A stretch of DNA of 64,000 nucleotides from Desulfovibrio gilichinskyi (GCF_900177375.1 NZ_FWZU01000002.1:558001-622000); one strand, 5' to 3'. Counted from the first letter of the stretch, positions 51,541 to 60,390 are shown. Translations and numbers: made by a program. Notes: generated from the letters alone by a model not told the origin.

Positions 51541-52282
51541 TTACTTCTCCGGCTGTCGTTGCAAGCTGTTCAAGTATTTCCTGAACACCTTCCCAGCGGG
51601 AAGTGATAGTGTTATCGATCATAGCGTCTTCGGCTTCGAGTATAATTCCGCCATTATCAATGGCGGGGTCAGCTTTGATACGCCACTTAGAAAGGCCCGG
51701 ATGGTTAGTCTGAGCCTGCTCTAGAAGTTCAGCGATAAGCTGCTGATCTACAGGGGAGACTTTTACCGTAAGCATAGTCTGAGAATCAATGCGTGACAGA
51801 GCTTCATCAAGAAGTGCTGCAAGGATTTCCTGCCTGCGTTCTTCCATTTCCACTCCCAATGCTTTTTCAATGACCATAAAAGCCAAAGAGATTACATCAG
51901 TGGATTGAGCCGCCATTACAGATTTCGATTGTTCTTGAATACCGGCTAAAGTCTGTCCGAGTTGCTGACTGAACCCGATCATATGCTGTTCGCCTTCAGC
52001 AGCAGCCTGAGTCTTCCCTTCGGCATATCCTTCAGTTTTTGCGTCAGCTTTTAGTTGTTCAGCTTCAGCCATGGCCTTAGCAATAATGTTTTTAGCCATA
52101 TTTTGAGCTTTTACTTTAACTCTCTCAAAATATTCCTGATCAGTGTCTTTGTCCCACGTAGGCTTTTTTTTCCCTTCCATCTCCTGAATAGTCATTTCCT
52201 GGGCATTGTTATTTGAATCAAGCCCCATGATGACTCTACCGGTGTAGAATTTATTTTCAGCTTCTGTGCTAGACAAAGACAT
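51533..52282 (-). CDS. fliH: Flagellar export regulator FliH
   Basis: A 249-residue stator-like protein that binds FliI. The middle has the helical Ala/Glu-rich segment (AKAMAEAEQLKADAKTEGYA) typical of FliH/YscL. The C-terminal part holds VISLAFMVIEKALGVEM and KWRIKADPAIDNGGIILE, the family's conserved end. It overlaps fliG by 14 bases. The ATG at 52282 directly abuts GGAG, so a purine run 8 bases further upstream or the TTG two codons downstream may matter for initiation. Confidence 0.88.
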   Translation of the reverse strand: MSLSSTEAENKFYTGRVIMGLDSNNNAQEMTIQEMEGKKKPTWDKDTDQEYFERVKVKAQNMAKNIIAKAMAEAEQLKADAKTEGYAEGKTQAAAEGEQHMIGFSQQLGQTLAGIQEQSKSVMAAQSTDVISLAFMVIEKALGVEMEERRQEILAALLDEALSRIDSQTMLTVKVSPVDQQLIAELLEQAQTNHPGLSKWRIKADPAIDNGGIILEAEDAMIDNTITSRWEGVQEILEQLATTAGEVNG

Positions 52283-53270
52283 CTCCGGATCCTCTGCTTA
52301 TCATTATACGTCCTTCGTCTTCTAGACGACGGATGCTTTTAACTATGTTTTGTTGCGCTGACTCTACATCTGAAAGTTTTACAGGTCCCATTATTTCGAG
52401 ATCTTCACGAATCATGTTGGAAGCACGTTCAGACATATTCTTGAAGATAAGTTCCTGAAGATCATCAGATGCTCCTTTGAGAGCCGTGGTGAGTTCTTCG
52501 TTGGAAACTTCTTTCAGAAGTTCGCGTATTCCTCTGTCGTCGAGTCCTTTGATATCCTCGAACACGAACATGAGGTTTCGGATTTCTTCTGCCATCTGTG
52601 TGGACTCTTCTTCGATTTCCGAAAGAACTTCTTCTTCTGTTGCTCTGTCCACGGCATTGAGAATTTCTGCTACTGCAGGAACTCCGCCAACCTTCTTACC
52701 TTCCTTGCCGCCCATGGCGATAAGCTGACTCTGGAGCACTCTGTCAACTTCCATAAGCATTTCTTCTGCCACGGCTTCCAGTTTGGCAAGTCTCATAAGG
52801 ACTTCGGCTCTGACTCCGCCCGGCAGACTGGAAACGAGATCCGCTGCTTTTTCGGGGTGCAGATGTCCGATAATCAGGGCCAGTGTCTGAGGATGTTCGT
52901 TCCTGAGAATCTGGGCAAGAATTTTCGGACTGACATTTTGCAATTCCTGGAATGGAGCAGGGCCGCTTTCGAGGTCGAGCTTATCCAGAATGTATTTCGC
53001 TGTTTCTTCGTCAAGGGATTTGCTGAGAAGTCTTCTGACCTGATCAGCTCCGCCCATAAGAAGTTCTGCGCCGTATGCCAGAGTTTCATTGAACTCTTTG
53101 AGTACTTCAAGGACTTGTTCCTTGGGGACTGAATCCATTTCAAGCATAGCTCTTGAAACATCAGCTATTTCCGGACGACTCATGCGCTTGAATGATTCCG
53201 CCGTAAACTTATCCCCGAGGGCAAGAAGTACTATGGCTGTTTTTTGATGCCCAGTGAATGGGGTTGACAA
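52269..53270 (-). CDS. fliG: Flagellar motor switch protein FliG
   Basis: A 333-residue rotor protein. The N-terminal part binds FliF, the middle has the EHPQTLALIIGHL motif (EHPQ) that contacts FliM, and the C-terminal domain has charged helices (FEDIKGLDDRGIRELLKEV) that meet the stator. TTG start with GGAGG 9 bases upstream, only 1 base after the fliF stop. Full length. Confidence 0.95.
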   Translation of the reverse strand: MSTPFTGHQKTAIVLLALGDKFTAESFKRMSRPEIADVSRAMLEMDSVPKEQVLEVLKEFNETLAYGAELLMGGADQVRRLLSKSLDEETAKYILDKLDLESGPAPFQELQNVSPKILAQILRNEHPQTLALIIGHLHPEKAADLVSSLPGGVRAEVLMRLAKLEAVAEEMLMEVDRVLQSQLIAMGGKEGKKVGGVPAVAEILNAVDRATEEEVLSEIEEESTQMAEEIRNLMFVFEDIKGLDDRGIRELLKEVSNEELTTALKGASDDLQELIFKNMSERASNMIREDLEIMGPVKLSDVESAQQNIVKSIRRLEDEGRIMISRGSGDVFV

Positions 53271-53271
53271 T

Positions 53272-54876
53272 TTATGCTGCCTCCTGCTTCAACCATGACT
53301 TCAGAACCTGCACTGCCTGGTCCATATTCTTTTCTGAAAGCTGCAGAGCCTGAGCCTTGGCGTTCTCTAGCTTACGTGCCGTATCTAGAGCCTCTTCGTC
53401 AAGGTCGCTTTCATCAAGAGACAGTCTTTCAACTCCTTCAGGAAGTCCAGCCATTTCATCAAGATCCTCTTCTGCGATGCGAGGTTTGATGAGTGCCATC
53501 ACAACCGGGCGTACTACAAGGATCAGGAAGAGGAAGATGAGAAGCCCGTTAAGGAAAGGCTTTCCAAGTCTTTGAGCGTATTCAAGCATGGTGCGCATGA
53601 GACCTTCGTCACCGAATTCGCCCTGAGTACCGAAGGTAATATTGGATACTTCCAGAGCATCACCGCGGGTGGAATCGTAACCGACCGCTGAGCGAACTAA
53701 ATCTTTGATGCGCTGCATTTCTTCTGCAGAACGCGGAATGTAAGTTACTTTTCCAGTATCAGGATCTTTTTCGTATGTGCCGTCAACTACAACTGCTACA
53801 CTTAAGCGTTTGAGCTCGCCGACCGGGACGATTATCTGCTGTTCTTCTTTATTAATTTCATAGTTGGTTGTTTTAGTTTCACGGTTGGATTCCTGTGTTG
53901 TGGCTGTTCCTGTGAAACCGTCACCTCTGAAATTCGCTTCAGGAACTCCGCCGTCTACGTTGGCAGTACCTTTAGTCTGTTCACCGCTGGACTGTTCACT
54001 GCGTGCAACCTGGCTGTCAGGGTCGAATGATTCAGTTTTGATTGTGCGCTGTCTGAAATCGAGATCTGCATTAACTTTGGCAATAACTTTTTCAGAACCG
54101 ACTATCGGCATAAGCAGACGCTGAATGCGCTGTTCAATTTTGTTTTCCATTTCAGCTTTATACTGAAGCTGGCTGGAGCTGATGTTTAAACCAAGTCCGC
54201 CATCCTCTTCCGGCTGATACAAAACCTGACCGCGCATATCTGTAATAGTAACATGCTCTTCTTTTAACCCTTCAACAGACATAATTACCAGATTCAGGAC
54301 ACCCTTAATCTGCTTGTCAGAAAGTTTTTCGCCGTCTTTGAGTTTTAAAACAACGGATGCTGAAGGAGCTGATTGTTCTTCAATGAATAAAGATTTAGCA
54401 GGAATTACCAGATGTACTCTGGCTCTTTCTACCTGAGGAAATTCGCTGATTGTTCTTGCAAGTTCACCTTGGAGAGCGCGCTGATAATTGATGCGCTGAA
54501 TGAAGTCAGTCTGTCCGATTTGAACTTTGTCGAAAATTTCGTAACCGATTCCCTGACCGTGCATTGCCCCTTCACCTGCAATTTTAAGGCGCAGGTCATA
54601 CACTCTGTCCGCAGGAACCATGATTGTGGCCCCGTTGTCCGTAATTTTATAAGGTTCTTTTGTTGATTGCAGAATGTCTACAACGCGGGAAGCATCTTCA
54701 GGATAAAGTTTAGTGTAAAGAACTTTATAGTCAGTCTGGTTGAGCCAGAAGACCATAAGAAGGAATGCGATTACAACAGAGGCTGCAAGACCTCCGATGA
54801 GAATCCGTTGGGAGACTGTGCGGTCGGACCAGAAACCTGTAAATTTAGCTAAGTATTCATTGATGAAGTTGGGCAT
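53272..54876 (-). CDS. fliF: Flagellar MS-ring protein FliF
   Basis: A 534-residue inner-membrane ring protein. Two membrane helices lie at about 28-46 and 440-462. RBM domains lie between them, with YKVLYTKLYPEDASRVVDIL and ERARVHLVIPAKSLF. The C-terminal cytosolic FliG-binding tail ends VQVLKSWLKQE. I start it at the ATG at 54876, with AGGAG 7 bases upstream, rather than a TTG two codons earlier. About 125 bases separate it from fliE. Confidence 0.95.
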   Translation of the reverse strand: MPNFINEYLAKFTGFWSDRTVSQRILIGGLAASVVIAFLLMVFWLNQTDYKVLYTKLYPEDASRVVDILQSTKEPYKITDNGATIMVPADRVYDLRLKIAGEGAMHGQGIGYEIFDKVQIGQTDFIQRINYQRALQGELARTISEFPQVERARVHLVIPAKSLFIEEQSAPSASVVLKLKDGEKLSDKQIKGVLNLVIMSVEGLKEEHVTITDMRGQVLYQPEEDGGLGLNISSSQLQYKAEMENKIEQRIQRLLMPIVGSEKVIAKVNADLDFRQRTIKTESFDPDSQVARSEQSSGEQTKGTANVDGGVPEANFRGDGFTGTATTQESNRETKTTNYEINKEEQQIIVPVGELKRLSVAVVVDGTYEKDPDTGKVTYIPRSAEEMQRIKDLVRSAVGYDSTRGDALEVSNITFGTQGEFGDEGLMRTMLEYAQRLGKPFLNGLLIFLFLILVVRPVVMALIKPRIAEEDLDEMAGLPEGVERLSLDESDLDEEALDTARKLENAKAQALQLSEKNMDQAVQVLKSWLKQEAA

Positions 54877-55000
54877 AATCAAACTCCTAACGATTTTTCA
54901 AAAGGCAAGCAATAAGTGGTCCGACTTTATAAAAATTAATTATTATATATAGTTAAATGTTAAAATTTGGGTTGTGAAAACTGTTGTGACAAAAAAGTGT

Positions 55001-55327
55001 CTAGAAAGGCATTTTAAGAACTTCCTGATATGCGGTCATTATTTTGTTACGGACGGTGCTGGTCATGCTCATTGCCAATCCTGCTTTTTGTAGTGATATC
55101 ATCAGTTCGTGGACATTTTGATTTTTGCCGGAAGCAAAATCTTCAATCATGGAATTTTTTTGAGTCTGCAGGTCGTTAACAGCACCCAAAGAAGACTTGA
55201 GTGTCGTTGAAAATGAATTTTCCTCAGGCTTTCCAGTCTTCATGACCGAGTCAAATTTCTTTTCAAATTTATTTTGGGTCTGAAGTGCGTTAGTGTAAGC
55301 TTGCATAGCTATGTTTTTGATGGCCAT
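55001..55327 (-). CDS. fliE: Flagellar hook-basal body protein FliE
   Basis: A 108-residue export-gate/rod junction protein. The body has FSTTLKSSLGAVNDLQ, and the end has NVHELMISLQKAGLAMSMTS and VRNKIMTAYQEVLKMPF, strongly characteristic of FliE. It lies in the conserved order flgB-flgC-fliE-fliF. Confidence 0.93.
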   Translation of the reverse strand: MAIKNIAMQAYTNALQTQNKFEKKFDSVMKTGKPEENSFSTTLKSSLGAVNDLQTQKNSMIEDFASGKNQNVHELMISLQKAGLAMSMTSTVRNKIMTAYQEVLKMPF

Positions 55328-55402
55328 TTTCTCATTCTCCGTAATTTCTGAAATTAAATCTGTCGACTATCGTTGATATAAATTTGTGCTCAGTAAGAAT
55401 TA

Positions 55403-55843
55403 TCAGCCTTGACCGATTTTAAGAGCTTGATTGAACATTTTTTTTGCTGAATCAACTGACTGTGCATTCGCTTCGTAAGATCTGCTGATTGTGATCATGT
55501 TAACCATTTCTTCAATCACGTTGATGTCAGGGTATCTGACCATTCCTTTGTCATCGGCGTCAGGGTGGTTCGGTTCATATACTTTTTTAAACGGGCGTGT
55601 GTCGGCGACTATGCCTCTGATTGTTACACCGCGCAGTTGTTGATTCATTTCGCTGTTCATTGCTGTGTCAAACGGGGAGAGTAGAGGGGTAGACTCCATT
55701 GCAACACTTTTGCGACGGTAAGGTCCGCCTTCTGCGGTGCGCGTAGTTCTGGAGTTCGCCATATTCATGGATACGACGTTAAGGTACTCTCTTTGCGCCT
55801 TGAGCCCTGAAGCTCCCAGTTCAAGTGCTGTCATGAAGTTCAT
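55403..55843 (-). CDS. flgC: Flagellar basal-body rod protein FlgC
   Basis: A 146-residue proximal rod subunit. The N-terminal rod motif (ASGLKAQREYLNVVSMNMAN) is followed by YRRKSV, and the C-terminal helix has EEMVNMITISRSYEANAQSV. Its start overlaps the flgB stop by one base (TAATG) with GGAG upstream. Confidence 0.95.
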   Translation of the reverse strand: MNFMTALELGASGLKAQREYLNVVSMNMANSRTTRTAEGGPYRRKSVAMESTPLLSPFDTAMNSEMNQQLRGVTIRGIVADTRPFKKVYEPNHPDADDKGMVRYPDINVIEEMVNMITISRSYEANAQSVDSAKKMFNQALKIGQG

Positions 55844-56253
55844 TATCTAGCTCCATCCTGAATAACTTTCTGCATTCCCTGGAAATTCTTGCTGATTATC
55901 TGGGTCAATGCATTGTAAGCCAAAGTATTTTTGGTCATTGTGACCATTTCTTTATCAATATCTACTGCGTTTTCACCGTGAACGACTCTCGGCTCAAAAT
56001 TCGAAAGAGTCCTGCCGCTGAATTTGTTCGCTTCAAAATTAGCAGGAACATGCATTTTACTGGTTTTAGTCATTTTGCCTCTGGCATCTTTATTGAGAGC
56101 CTTTTGAAGGCTGTCTTCAAATTCCAGAGTCTTTTCCTTGTAGCCGGGGGTGTTAACGTTTGCCAAATTAGATGCGACAAGATTTTGACGCTGTAGTCGC
56201 AGATCCATAACCTTACCTGTTAACGCTATTTGGTCTTCAAAGAATCCTTTCAT
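55843..56253 (-). CDS. flgB: Flagellar basal-body rod protein FlgB
   Basis: A 136-residue proximal rod subunit and first gene of the operon. LRLQRQNLVASNLANVNTPG is the rod-protein signature. The C-terminal part has VDIDKEMVTMTKNTLAYNAL. I start it at MKGFF, 9 bases after AGGAG. A frame six codons longer begins at a TTG inside that site and is unlikely. A sigma-54-like promoter lies about 80 bases upstream. Confidence 0.93.
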   Translation of the reverse strand: MKGFFEDQIALTGKVMDLRLQRQNLVASNLANVNTPGYKEKTLEFEDSLQKALNKDARGKMTKTSKMHVPANFEANKFSGRTLSNFEPRVVHGENAVDIDKEMVTMTKNTLAYNALTQIISKNFQGMQKVIQDGAR

Positions 56254-56330
56254 CTCTAGGTACTCCTGCAAAAAATTCCTGGTTCTTCCAAAGTGCGGAA
56301 GCCGATTACGGTATTAATTGTCTTGTGATA

Positions 56331-56347
56331 AGCAAAAGCCGTTCCAA
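56331..56347 (-). promoter_or_regulatory. Sigma-54-type promoter of the flgB-fliI operon
   Basis: On the minus strand TTGGAAC, 5 bases, TTGCT. GG (56345-56344) and GC (56333-56332) are separated by exactly 10 bases, as RpoN requires. Transcription would start near 56320, about 65 bases before flgB. Confidence 0.68.
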
Positions 56348-56470
56348 ATGCATAAAGTGTTTATATAGTTGCTTATTTTTAACTATATAAAGTTTTATAC
56401 TTGCAAGAGCGTCGTAAAGCGGGCGGCTTTAAAACTTATATATATATTGATGCAGGTGGCATTTTTTGTC

Positions 56471-56487
56471 TTGGCACACCAGTTGCA
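56471..56487 (+). promoter_or_regulatory. Sigma-54-type promoter of the TPR gene
   Basis: TTGGCAC, 5 bases, TTGCA is a near-consensus -24/-12 element, with GG (56473-56474) and GC (56485-56486) separated by 10 bases. Transcription would start near 56498, about 70 bases before the ATG at 56567. It faces away from the flgB promoter. Confidence 0.8.
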
Positions 56488-56566
56488 TAGTTTGTGGCAG
56501 GCCAATAATGGTCGAAAAAAAATGCCGTCACTCCAATAAAGGCGGTAAATATTTTCGGAGGGGATT

Positions 56567-57121
56567 ATGAGTCATTTAGATTATGAAATTAACAAGGAAC
56601 TCGGTGAGTGTTATCTGTTCATGGGCGAACTGGATAAAGCGGAAGATTACTACAAAAAAGCTGCCGGATCTAACGGTGTACATCCTGATCCTTATATCGG
56701 GCTTGCTACTATCGCGATTCAGCGTGGTGAGTATGATTCTGCCATGACGCTTTATAAAAAGGCGCATTCTGTTGAAGTTACCGATAAGAGTTTTGCCGGT
56801 ATGGGACTCATTATGATGGAAACTGACAGAAAACTTGAAGCCTTTGCAAGTTTTTCTGAAGCCTTGATGATTAATCCGAGCAATATGGTTGCACTTTTCG
56901 GCATAATCAGAATTGGACACGAAGCTGAAATAGTTGACCAGGCAGTTCCATTTTTGGAAAACTATCTGGCAATTGATCCTAAAAAGCACGAAGTCCGCTA
57001 CTCTCTTGCCGGTTGTTTCATTTGTATGGACAAGAAAGCAGAAGCTATTGAACAGCTCGAAATGATTCTTGAAATGGATCCTGCAAATGTTGAAGCAAAG
57101 GAACTGCTGGAGCAGATTTAA
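56567..57121 (+). CDS. Tetratricopeptide-repeat protein
   Basis: A 184-residue soluble protein made almost wholly of about five TPR units, for example LGECYLFMGELDKAEDYYKK, PYIGLATIAIQRGEYDSAMT and YSLAGCFICMDKKAEAIEQL. It has no signal peptide or enzyme domain, so it is a protein-protein adaptor. Its near-consensus sigma-54 promoter back to back with that of the flagellar operon suggests a flagellar chaperone or assembly helper, which is inference. The ribosome binding site is GGAGGGG just before the ATG. Confidence 0.85.
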   Translation: MSHLDYEINKELGECYLFMGELDKAEDYYKKAAGSNGVHPDPYIGLATIAIQRGEYDSAMTLYKKAHSVEVTDKSFAGMGLIMMETDRKLEAFASFSEALMINPSNMVALFGIIRIGHEAEIVDQAVPFLENYLAIDPKKHEVRYSLAGCFICMDKKAEAIEQLEMILEMDPANVEAKELLEQI

Positions 57122-57165
57122 GCTCTGCGGCACCTTTCCATAAAGATGACTCCCCTCCAGGTTGG

Positions 57166-57201
57166 TCCCGTTCTTAAGTTAATGATAATTTAAGAACGGG
57201 A
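57166..57201. repeat. Perfect 12-base inverted repeat between the TPR gene and the IMP cyclohydrolase gene
   Basis: TCCCGTTCTTAA and its exact complement flank a 12-base loop. No T run follows on the plus strand, so it may be a weak terminator, an RNA element in the leader of the downstream gene, or an operator. Confidence 0.6.
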
Positions 57202-57290
57202 GCCGATACTGATAAAATGTAGAAGCGGGAGCTTGCCTTTGGATGATAAATCCGGCACAACTCCACAAAAACAATAGCGGGAGAAGTGTT

Positions 57291-57890
57291 ATGGATATGT
57301 TGCCTATAAAGCGCGGAATACTCAGTGTTACTGATAAATCCGGACTTGCAGAATTTGCGTCTGAACTGGCTGGTTTCGGTGTAGAACTTATAAGCACCGG
57401 TGGAACCAGAAAAGCTCTTCAGAGTGCTGGACTTACTGTTAAATCCGTAAGTGAAGTTACCGGTTTTCCTGAAATAATGGGCGGACGCGTCAAAACTTTG
57501 CATCCTAATGTGCATGGTGGAGTGCTTGCGGATAAGGATAATCCTGAACACATGTCTACTCTTGATGAACATGGAATCAAGACGATTGATATGGTTTGTG
57601 TAAACTTATATAATTTTGCCAAGGCTGTCAGCGAAGGACAGAATCTGAGGGACGCTGTTGAGCAGATCGACATCGGCGGACCTACTATGCTTCGTGCTGC
57701 CGCAAAGAATTTTCATTCCGTTCTGGTTGTCCCAAGCCCCGTGCATTACCCCCGAATTTTAGATGAAATGAAGCAGAATGGCGGAAAGATATCTTTGACA
57801 CTTAGAAAAGAGCTTGCTGCTGAAACTTTCGCGCTTGTTTCACAATATGATTCTATGATAGCCAAATATCTGGCAGACCACGACGCGTAA
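57291..57890 (+). CDS. purH: Stand-alone IMP cyclohydrolase (PurH N-terminal domain only)
   Basis: A 199-residue protein matching only the MGS-like cyclohydrolase half of bifunctional PurH: RGILSVTDKSGLAEFA, ISTGGTRKALQ, EIMGGRVKTLHPNVHGG and IDIGGPTMLRAAAKN. It catalyses closure of FAICAR to IMP. The usual C-terminal AICAR transformylase domain (about 320 residues) is absent, and the frame ends cleanly before a stem-loop, so this is not a frameshift. GGGAG lies 7 bases before the ATG. Confidence 0.88.
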   Translation: MDMLPIKRGILSVTDKSGLAEFASELAGFGVELISTGGTRKALQSAGLTVKSVSEVTGFPEIMGGRVKTLHPNVHGGVLADKDNPEHMSTLDEHGIKTIDMVCVNLYNFAKAVSEGQNLRDAVEQIDIGGPTMLRAAAKNFHSVLVVPSPVHYPRILDEMKQNGGKISLTLRKELAAETFALVSQYDSMIAKYLADHDA

Positions 57891-57896
57891 ATATTT

Positions 57897-57928
57897 AAGC
57901 GGAACGGCAGAATTCTGACGTTCCGCTT
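57897..57928 (+). terminator. Stem-loop after the IMP cyclohydrolase gene
   Basis: AAGCGGAACG and its perfect complement flank a 12-base loop and are followed by only a few pyrimidines. It is a probable, modest terminator before hflX. Confidence 0.55.
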
Positions 57929-57969
57929 TCACTGTTCAAATATCCTGCGGGATAAAGGAAGATGCTGTC

Positions 57970-59616
57970 ATAGCTCTTAAAGTAAAAGGAAATACGCAGG
58001 GTTTAAAACCCAGCGAAGTCAAACGGATCAATCGTCTTGCGGAACGCAGTTATAGTGATCCGTGCGGATACTCCAATGAACAGGCCCGTGAACTTTCGAT
58101 TCTCAGTAACGAGATAGGAAGACAGCTCGGTTTGCTTGTGAACCGGCAAGGCCGTCCTGAGATGATTCTTGTCGGCGATCCTGCCTCGATTTATATTCCT
58201 GAATTGCCTAGGGCCAGACAATCCGAAGGACGATTGCGCGGACTCAGGCTGCTTCATACTCATATATCCGGGGAAAATCTTTCCGAAGAAGATCTCATGG
58301 ATATGGTCTTTCTGCGTCTGGACAGCGTCACGGTAATTGTTTCAGATTCGCATGGCGATCCTGATTTTGTTCAATACGGCTACCTGCTTCCACCCGGATC
58401 AGGTGAGAAGGCATATGAACAATTACCTCCTGTTCGCTGGGATACAGCGGATATGGATCTTCCGGCGCAGGTAAAAGCCCTTGAAGATGAGTTCAGCCGC
58501 GCTGATAAAACCCGCGATACTGCTGACAAGCGTGAACGGGCAATTGTTGTCAGCGTTTCACAGGATTCTAAGACTGTACAGGATCGTTCTCTTGATGAAC
58601 TGGTGGATCTTGCTGATACAGCAGGTCTTAAAGTCGAAGGAAGAATGATTCAGCGTATTCGTCAGATTAATCCCAAATTTATTATGGGTAAGGGAAAGCT
58701 TGCAGAACTTGAAATTCTGGCCCTGCAGGCTGACGCAGAAGTTATTTTGTTTGATCAGGAACTTTCTGCCGCGCAAATGCGTAACCTTGCCACTATCACT
58801 GAGCGAAAAGTCTTGGATCGCACACAATTGATTCTTGATATTTTTGCTCAGCACGCCACGACAAAAGCCGGCAGGTTGCAGGTCGAAATGGCGCAGCTTA
58901 AATATTTGATGCCGCGCCTTGTCGGAAAAAATAATGCCATGTCACGTTTGATGGGTGGTATCGGTGGACGAGGCCCCGGTGAAACAAAGCTTGAAATTGA
59001 CCGTCGCCGAGTTAAAGATAAGCTTACAAAACTCGGGGATGAACTGAAAAAAGTCAGCAAGCAGAGAGGGTTCACCCGCGACCGCCGCGCCAGAGCAGGT
59101 GTTCCGGTTGTTTCTCTTGTGGGTTATACCAATGCAGGAAAATCCACGTTGCTTAATACTTTGACAAACAGTGTGGTGCTTGCGGAAGATAAACTTTTTG
59201 CAACTCTTGACCCCACAAGTCGGCGTATCCGTTTTCCTAATGATCAGGAGCTTATTCTTACTGACACCGTCGGTTTTATTCGTGAGCTGCCTAAAGAGCT
59301 GAAAGAAGCTTTCAGGGCTACTTTGGAAGAGCTTGAAGCCGCAGATGTTCTGATACACGTTGCGGATGTGTCCCATCCTGAAGTGGAAGAGCAGATTGAA
59401 GCGGTTGAAAAGATTATTGCAGATATGGAGATGAATGAAATCCCCATAATCCTGGTTTTGAACAAATGGGACAGAATAAGTGAAGAACAGCGTGAAATTG
59501 TGCAGAATTCTTTCCCTCAGGGAATCCCTGCCAGCGCACTGGACCGTCAGTCTCTGCGTCCTCTGGTCGAACTTGTTCTTGATAATTTAGAAAAACTGTC
59601 AAAAAAAGTCAGATAA
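57970..59616 (+). CDS. hflX: GTPase HflX, with apparent ATA start codon
   Basis: A ribosome-associated GTPase (50S splitting) of about 548 residues. The G domain has P-loop GYTNAGKST, the DTVGFI switch II motif and NKWD. The HflX domain has IMGKGKLAE, RTQLILDIFAQHA and GGIGGRGPGETKLE. Coding sequence extends upstream of the first standard in-frame start (TTG at 58132): the 54 codons from 57970 read ALKVKGNTQGLKPSEVKRIN and onward with good codon use. They contain no ATG, GTG or TTG. ATA at 57970, 8 bases after AAGGAAG, is the best start. Confidence 0.85.
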   Translation: MALKVKGNTQGLKPSEVKRINRLAERSYSDPCGYSNEQARELSILSNEIGRQLGLLVNRQGRPEMILVGDPASIYIPELPRARQSEGRLRGLRLLHTHISGENLSEEDLMDMVFLRLDSVTVIVSDSHGDPDFVQYGYLLPPGSGEKAYEQLPPVRWDTADMDLPAQVKALEDEFSRADKTRDTADKRERAIVVSVSQDSKTVQDRSLDELVDLADTAGLKVEGRMIQRIRQINPKFIMGKGKLAELEILALQADAEVILFDQELSAAQMRNLATITERKVLDRTQLILDIFAQHATTKAGRLQVEMAQLKYLMPRLVGKNNAMSRLMGGIGGRGPGETKLEIDRRRVKDKLTKLGDELKKVSKQRGFTRDRRARAGVPVVSLVGYTNAGKSTLLNTLTNSVVLAEDKLFATLDPTSRRIRFPNDQELILTDTVGFIRELPKELKEAFRATLEELEAADVLIHVADVSHPEVEEQIEAVEKIIADMEMNEIPIILVLNKWDRISEEQREIVQNSFPQGIPASALDRQSLRPLVELVLDNLEKLSKKVR

Positions 59617-59664
59617 ATCGGCATCATTTTTTTGCTGATATATTAACATCTTATTGTTGATAAC

Positions 59665-59702
59665 GGCCCTCCTCTATATTCTGAGGTGGGCCTTTCGTGT
59701 TT
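59665..59702 (+). terminator. Terminator of hflX
   Basis: GGCCC-T-CCTC pairs with GAGG-T-GGGCC around an 8-base AT-rich loop, followed by a T-rich stretch. Confidence 0.75.
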
Positions 59703-59898
59703 TATGTGGTATAGTTATACAATAGTTGAGTTGTTTTTTATTAACGAAATGACTTTTGGATAATTATTTTTTTGTTATTCCTTGTGCATTAGTGTGAAAA
59801 ACTCTGTTGCAAGTCATATATGAATTTTGCTAAGGCTATCTGGTCCCGAAGGGATAGAAAAAATATCACTGGCTATGTGCTGTGTGATGGAGGAAGCT

Positions 59899-60117
59899 GT
59901 GGCTAAAGAAGAAGCCATTGAAGTTGAAGGTGTAGTGCAGGAAGCTCTGCCTAATGCCATGTTCCGTGTTGAACTTGAGAATGGACATATTATTCTTGGG
60001 CATATATCCGGTAAATTGCGTAAGTTTTATATTCGCATTTTACCTGGAGATAAGGTTAAAGTAGAACTTTCCCCTTATGATTTAACACGTGGGCGTATAA
60101 CTTTCAGGATGCGCTAA
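59899..60117 (+). CDS. infA: Translation initiation factor IF-1
   Basis: A 72-residue OB-fold protein of standard length: [40 protein letters not shown] and [20 protein letters not shown]. The start is GTG, 5 bases after GGAGG. Upstream in-frame codons lack a site and would exceed the family length. It stands alone, not in a ribosomal protein operon, and is followed by a cold-shock protein gene. Confidence 0.95.
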   Translation: MAKEEAIEVEGVVQEALPNAMFRVELENGHIILGHISGKLRKFYIRILPGDKVKVELSPYDLTRGRITFRMR

Positions 60118-60168
60118 ATTTTGTTTTAGTTTTGATCCCTGTTCTAAATCCTGAGTACATGGAGTGAT

Positions 60169-60378
60169 ATGAGCTCGAAAGGCATTGTAAGCTGGTTCAA
60201 CGAGCAAAAAGGGTTCGGTTTTATCATAGATGAAGCCGGGCGGGATGTGTACGTCCATTACTCCGAAGTAATTCGTGACGGGTTCAAAACTCTTAATGTC
60301 GGTGAAAAAGTTGTTTTTGAGCTTATTGATGATAGTCTTGCTCCGAAGGCTGCTTCTGTACGGATTTTGAATTATTAG
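60169..60378 (+). CDS. Cold-shock-domain RNA-binding protein
   Basis: A 69-residue single cold-shock domain. GIVSWFNEQKGFGFI contains RNP1 (KGFGFI), and DVYVHYSEV is the RNP2 region with His-Tyr in place of the usual His-Phe. GGAG lies 4 bases before the ATG. Such proteins are RNA chaperones. Pairing with infA is a plausible cold-translation unit, but each could have its own promoter. Confidence 0.9.
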   Translation: MSSKGIVSWFNEQKGFGFIIDEAGRDVYVHYSEVIRDGFKTLNVGEKVVFELIDDSLAPKAASVRILNY

Positions 60379-60390
60379 ATTGGAATATGA

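Noticed and set aside
57291-57890. IMP cyclohydrolase gene as a frameshifted remnant of full-length purH.
   Set aside because: No transformylase-like sequence follows in any frame. A stem-loop and hflX come immediately after the stop.
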